This document shows positions 6,685-8,051 of a stretch of 8,051 nt of DNA, in pieces. Below the pieces are notes generated by a model, which saw only the letters and a program-made list of their open reading frames with translations, had not been told where the DNA came from and ran no database searches. This DNA is from Actinomycetota bacterium (GTDB lineage Bacteria > Actinomycetota > Acidimicrobiia > IMCC26256 > PALSA-610). Position numbers and translations under genes: made by a program. The DNA lies in contig SXJQ01000032.1 in assembly GCA_005779345.1 (NCBI GenBank), positions 1 to 8,051 of the forward strand, read 5' to 3'. The stretch's first letter is position 1. Every line of letters begins with the position of its first letter.

Positions 6685-6690
6685 ACTCGC
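6675..6690 (+). promoter_or_regulatory. hairpin enclosing the isomerase start codon
   Basis: GTGAGT (6675-6680) can pair with ACTCGC (6685-6690) around an ACCG loop, giving six pairs including one G-U. The stem contains the GTG start codon itself. The upstream repeat copies read GGAGTG where this one reads ACTCGC, so only the real start can fold this way. No Shine-Dalgarno is visible before 6675. The structure is short and its stability was not computed. Confidence 0.4.
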
Positions 6691-7721
6691 TGCGGTTCCT
6701 CGATGCGGTGGAGGGACTGCCCGAACAGCTCGCCGACGCGCATCGCGCGGCGGGGGCGATCGATCCGGCGTTGTTCCCGGCCGCGGCGGATCTCGATCAC
6801 GTCGTCGTGTGCGGGATGGGCGGGAGCGGGATCTCGGGCGACGTGCTGGCGTCGGTGGCGAACGATCGGTTGCCGGTCCCGGTGACGGTGCTCAAGCAGT
6901 ATCGGGTGCCCGCGTTCATCGGGCCGCGGTCGCTCGTGATCGCGGTCTCGTACTCGGGGGGGACCGAGGAAACCGAGTCGATGGCACGGGCCGCGGTCGA
7001 ACGCGGCGCGCGCTTGGTCGTCATCGCGAAGGGCGGGCCCTTGGCGGAGCTCGCCGCGTCGACGGGTTCGTTGCACGTGCCGTGTCCCGACGGGTACCTG
7101 CCGCGCGCGGCGTTGGGCGCGTTGATCGCGCCGATCTTCGTCACGATGATGCGGACGGGGTTGTTGCCCGACGCGCATCGTGAGTTGGCGGCGGCCGAAC
7201 AACAGCTCACCCGCCGCCGCGACGCGTGTGCGCGAGCGGTCGCCGCGCCGGCGAACGAGGCGCGCGAGATCGCCCGTCGGATCGGGCGGACGTTCCCGCT
7301 CGTCTACGGCGGCGGTGCTCTCGGCGCGGTCGCGGCGTACCGCTGGAAGTGCGACATCAACGAGAACGCGAAGGCGCCTGCCTACTGGCACACCTACCCC
7401 GAGCTCGACCACAACGAGATCTGCGCGTGGGGTCAGCACGGCGACGTCACGCGGCAACTCCTGACGTTGATCGAGTTGCGTCATGGCTTCGAACACGCGC
7501 GACTCGACGCTCGGTTCGCGATCACGCGCGAGATCATCGAAGAGGCCGTGCACCAGGTGATCGAGGTGCGCGCCGCAGGCGAGACGCGGCTCGCGCAGCT
7601 CCTCGATCTGATGTACCTCGGCGACTGGGTGAGCTGCTACCTGGCGCTCGACAACGACGTCGACCCCGGCCCGATCGACGCGATCTTCACCCTCAAGGAC
7701 CGTCTCGCCGCCCAACCCTGA
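6675..7721 (+). CDS. bifunctional phosphoglucose / phosphomannose isomerase (SIS domain)
   Basis: The 348-residue protein has two SIS sugar-isomerase lobes and converts fructose-6-phosphate to glucose-6-phosphate and mannose-6-phosphate in the cytoplasm. The first lobe has the phosphate-binding GMGGSGISGD (47-56) and SYSGGTEET (92-100). The second lobe starts near 205 (FPLVYGGG, 207-214) and carries NENAKAPAYWHTYPELDHNEI (from 229), the signature of the bifunctional PGI/PMI family, with the likely catalytic Glu243 and His246. Length and motifs are complete. With the mutase upstream it makes a two-step route from fructose-6-phosphate to mannose-1-phosphate. Mycobacteria keep an SIS-family relative at the same place beside manB, where isomerase activity is less clear; here the active-site signature looks intact. 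The GTG at 6675 is the only plausible start before conserved sequence, but it lacks a Shine-Dalgarno and lies inside a 35-bp repeat. Confidence 0.92.
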   Translation: MSTDSLRFLDAVEGLPEQLADAHRAAGAIDPALFPAAADLDHVVVCGMGGSGISGDVLASVANDRLPVPVTVLKQYRVPAFIGPRSLVIAVSYSGGTEETESMARAAVERGARLVVIAKGGPLAELAASTGSLHVPCPDGYLPRAALGALIAPIFVTMMRTGLLPDAHRELAAAEQQLTRRRDACARAVAAPANEAREIARRIGRTFPLVYGGGALGAVAAYRWKCDINENAKAPAYWHTYPELDHNEICAWGQHGDVTRQLLTLIELRHGFEHARLDARFAITREIIEEAVHQVIEVRAAGETRLAQLLDLMYLGDWVSCYLALDNDVDPGPIDAIFTLKDRLAAQP

Positions 7722-7750
7722 ACGGGCCGCCCTGCTTGCCACGACCCGCC

Positions 7751-7802
7751 ACGAACGTTGAGTGGTTCACCCGGATATTCGGGTGTTCCACTCAACGTTC
7801 GT
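7751..7802. repeat. 52-nt near-perfect palindrome after the isomerase gene
   Basis: ACGAACGTTGAGTGG (7751-7765) is the exact reverse complement of 7788-7802. Inside it, CACCCG (7768-7773) pairs with CGGGTG (7780-7785). The arms are interrupted only by a symmetric TT/TT mismatch (7766-7767 and 7786-7787) and the centre is GATATT. This gives 21 pairs, far beyond chance. It starts 29 bp after the isomerase stop, so it may act as a transcription terminator in both directions, but no T-run follows. It could also be a copy of a dispersed palindromic repeat (REP- or MITE-like). A further CGGGTG at 7805-7810 could compete for the inner arm. It is less GC-rich than its surroundings. Confidence 0.95.
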
Positions 7803-7853
7803 TTCGGGTGGGGGGCGGTGAGGTGGGGGTAGATGACGGGATGACCTCGGCGC

Positions 7854-7859
7854 TAGAGT
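7854..7859 (+). promoter_or_regulatory. candidate -10 box of ahcY
   Basis: TAGAGT fits the actinobacterial TANNNT pattern. A weak -35-like ATGACG lies at 7833-7838 with a short 15-bp spacing, inside a direct repeat of GATGAC (7832 and 7840). Transcription would begin near 7866 and give a leader of about 110 nt. It lies downstream of the large palindrome, consistent with ahcY being a separate transcription unit. Confidence 0.35.
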
Positions 7860-7946
7860 GTCGGGCGCAGTCGGGTCCCCTGTGGCTGTCACCCGGTGAT
7901 CCGGGCCGACTCTTTCGAGCGTTGTGGCGTGCTTCGCGCGTCCGAC
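7860..7946 (+). promoter_or_regulatory. candidate structured RNA leader of ahcY
   Basis: AGTCGG (7869-7874) pairs with CCGACT (7906-7911). Inside this stem, CCCGG (7892-7896) and CCGGG (7901-7905) form a hairpin with a TGAT loop that abuts the outer stem. A second hairpin, GGCGTGC/GCGCGTC with a TTC loop, spans 7926-7942 and includes two G-U pairs. GTCGGG occurs twice (7860 and 7870) and CCGAC twice (7906 and 7942), so alternative pairings are possible, as in a switch. I could not match it to the known S-adenosylhomocysteine or SAM riboswitch consensus sequences. Function is unproven. Confidence 0.35.
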
Positions 7947-7959
7947 GGCAGATCCTACG

Positions 7960-7979
7960 AAGGAGTCCATGGACCCATG
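7960..7979 (+). promoter_or_regulatory. ahcY ribosome site with an overlapping three-codon mini-ORF
   Basis: AAGGAG (7960-7965) is a strong Shine-Dalgarno. It lies 11 bases before the ahcY ATG (7977), which is rather far, and only three bases before another ATG (7969), which is too close. That upstream ATG opens a reading frame of Met-Asp-Pro-stop whose TGA (7978-7980) overlaps the ahcY ATG as ATGA. Confidence 0.5.
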
Positions 7980-8051
7980 ACCACAACCGATTCGACGCGC
8001 ACGACCGTCTCCGGCGACTTCAAGGTCGCCGATCTCAGCCTTGCCGCGTTC
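7977..8051 (+). CDS. ahcY: adenosylhomocysteinase, N-terminus only (cut by window edge)
   Basis: AhcY (SahH) is a cytoplasmic NAD-dependent enzyme that hydrolyses S-adenosylhomocysteine to adenosine and homocysteine, removing the inhibitory product of methyltransferases. Only 25 residues are visible. After a Thr/Ser-rich start, residues 13-25 read GDFKVADLSLAAF, which matches the characteristic start of the family (usually followed by GRKEI). The NAD-binding and catalytic regions lie beyond the window. The ATG at 7977 is chosen because the family motif follows at the usual distance and a Shine-Dalgarno is upstream. A sahH gene in the neighbourhood of manB and an SIS protein also occurs in mycobacteria, which supports the call. 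It probably has its own promoter. Confidence 0.88.
   Translation, partial: MTTTDSTRTTVSGDFKVADLSLAAF

Noticed and set aside
7860..7976. SAH or SAM-IV riboswitch upstream of ahcY
   Set aside because: The conserved core sequences of those riboswitches, as I recall them, are not present. Only generic stems are seen, so it is kept as an unassigned leader.

Overview
The window is high-GC, tightly packed bacterial chromosome with GTG as well as ATG starts and strong G/C bias at third codon positions. The gene order phosphomannomutase, Trm112-like protein, SIS-type phosphosugar isomerase, adenosylhomocysteinase is typical of Actinobacteria. The details (a bifunctional glucose/mannose-6-phosphate isomerase, a Pro-rich FtsH N-terminus) suggest an acidimicrobial-type actinobacterium, but that placement is inference. 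No phage, transposase, CRISPR, tRNA or rRNA is visible.

Layout. Positions 1-811 (minus strand) hold the N-terminal third of the membrane protease FtsH, cut by the window edge. A divergent gap of about 150 bp with a hairpin separates it from a plus-strand CPBP-family intramembrane protease (968-1624), whose true start probably lies further upstream. A 56-residue zinc-ribbon protein (1766-1936) follows, and its stop codon lies in the first copy of a 20-bp tandem repeat (1931-2030). Next come a 934-residue polytopic membrane protein (2052-4856), phosphomannomutase/phosphoglucomutase (4903-6237), a Trm112-like small protein (6350-6586), a bifunctional phosphoglucose/phosphomannose isomerase (6675-7721), a near-perfect 52-nt palindrome (7751-7802), and finally a structured leader and the first 25 codons of adenosylhomocysteinase (7977 to the edge).

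How the genes fit together. The isomerase (fructose-6-P to mannose-6-P) and the mutase (mannose-6-P to mannose-1-P) together supply the precursor for GDP-mannose. The large membrane protein just upstream resembles the GT-C-like 'PTPS-related' membrane family, so a role in exporting or attaching sugars at the cell surface is a reasonable guess, not shown. FtsH and the CPBP protease both act in membrane proteolysis but are divergently transcribed. AhcY belongs to the S-adenosylmethionine cycle and appears to have its own promoter and leader.

The genes are mostly ordinary core genes. The unusual content lies between them: four unrelated tandem repeats (20 bp, 18 bp in-frame, 9 bp, 35 bp), a large palindrome, and an ahcY leader with competing pairings. 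The 35-bp repeat is the most striking. It duplicates a gene's own GTG start, making two 12-codon mini-ORFs whose stops each overlap the next start, while the real start codon sits in a small hairpin.
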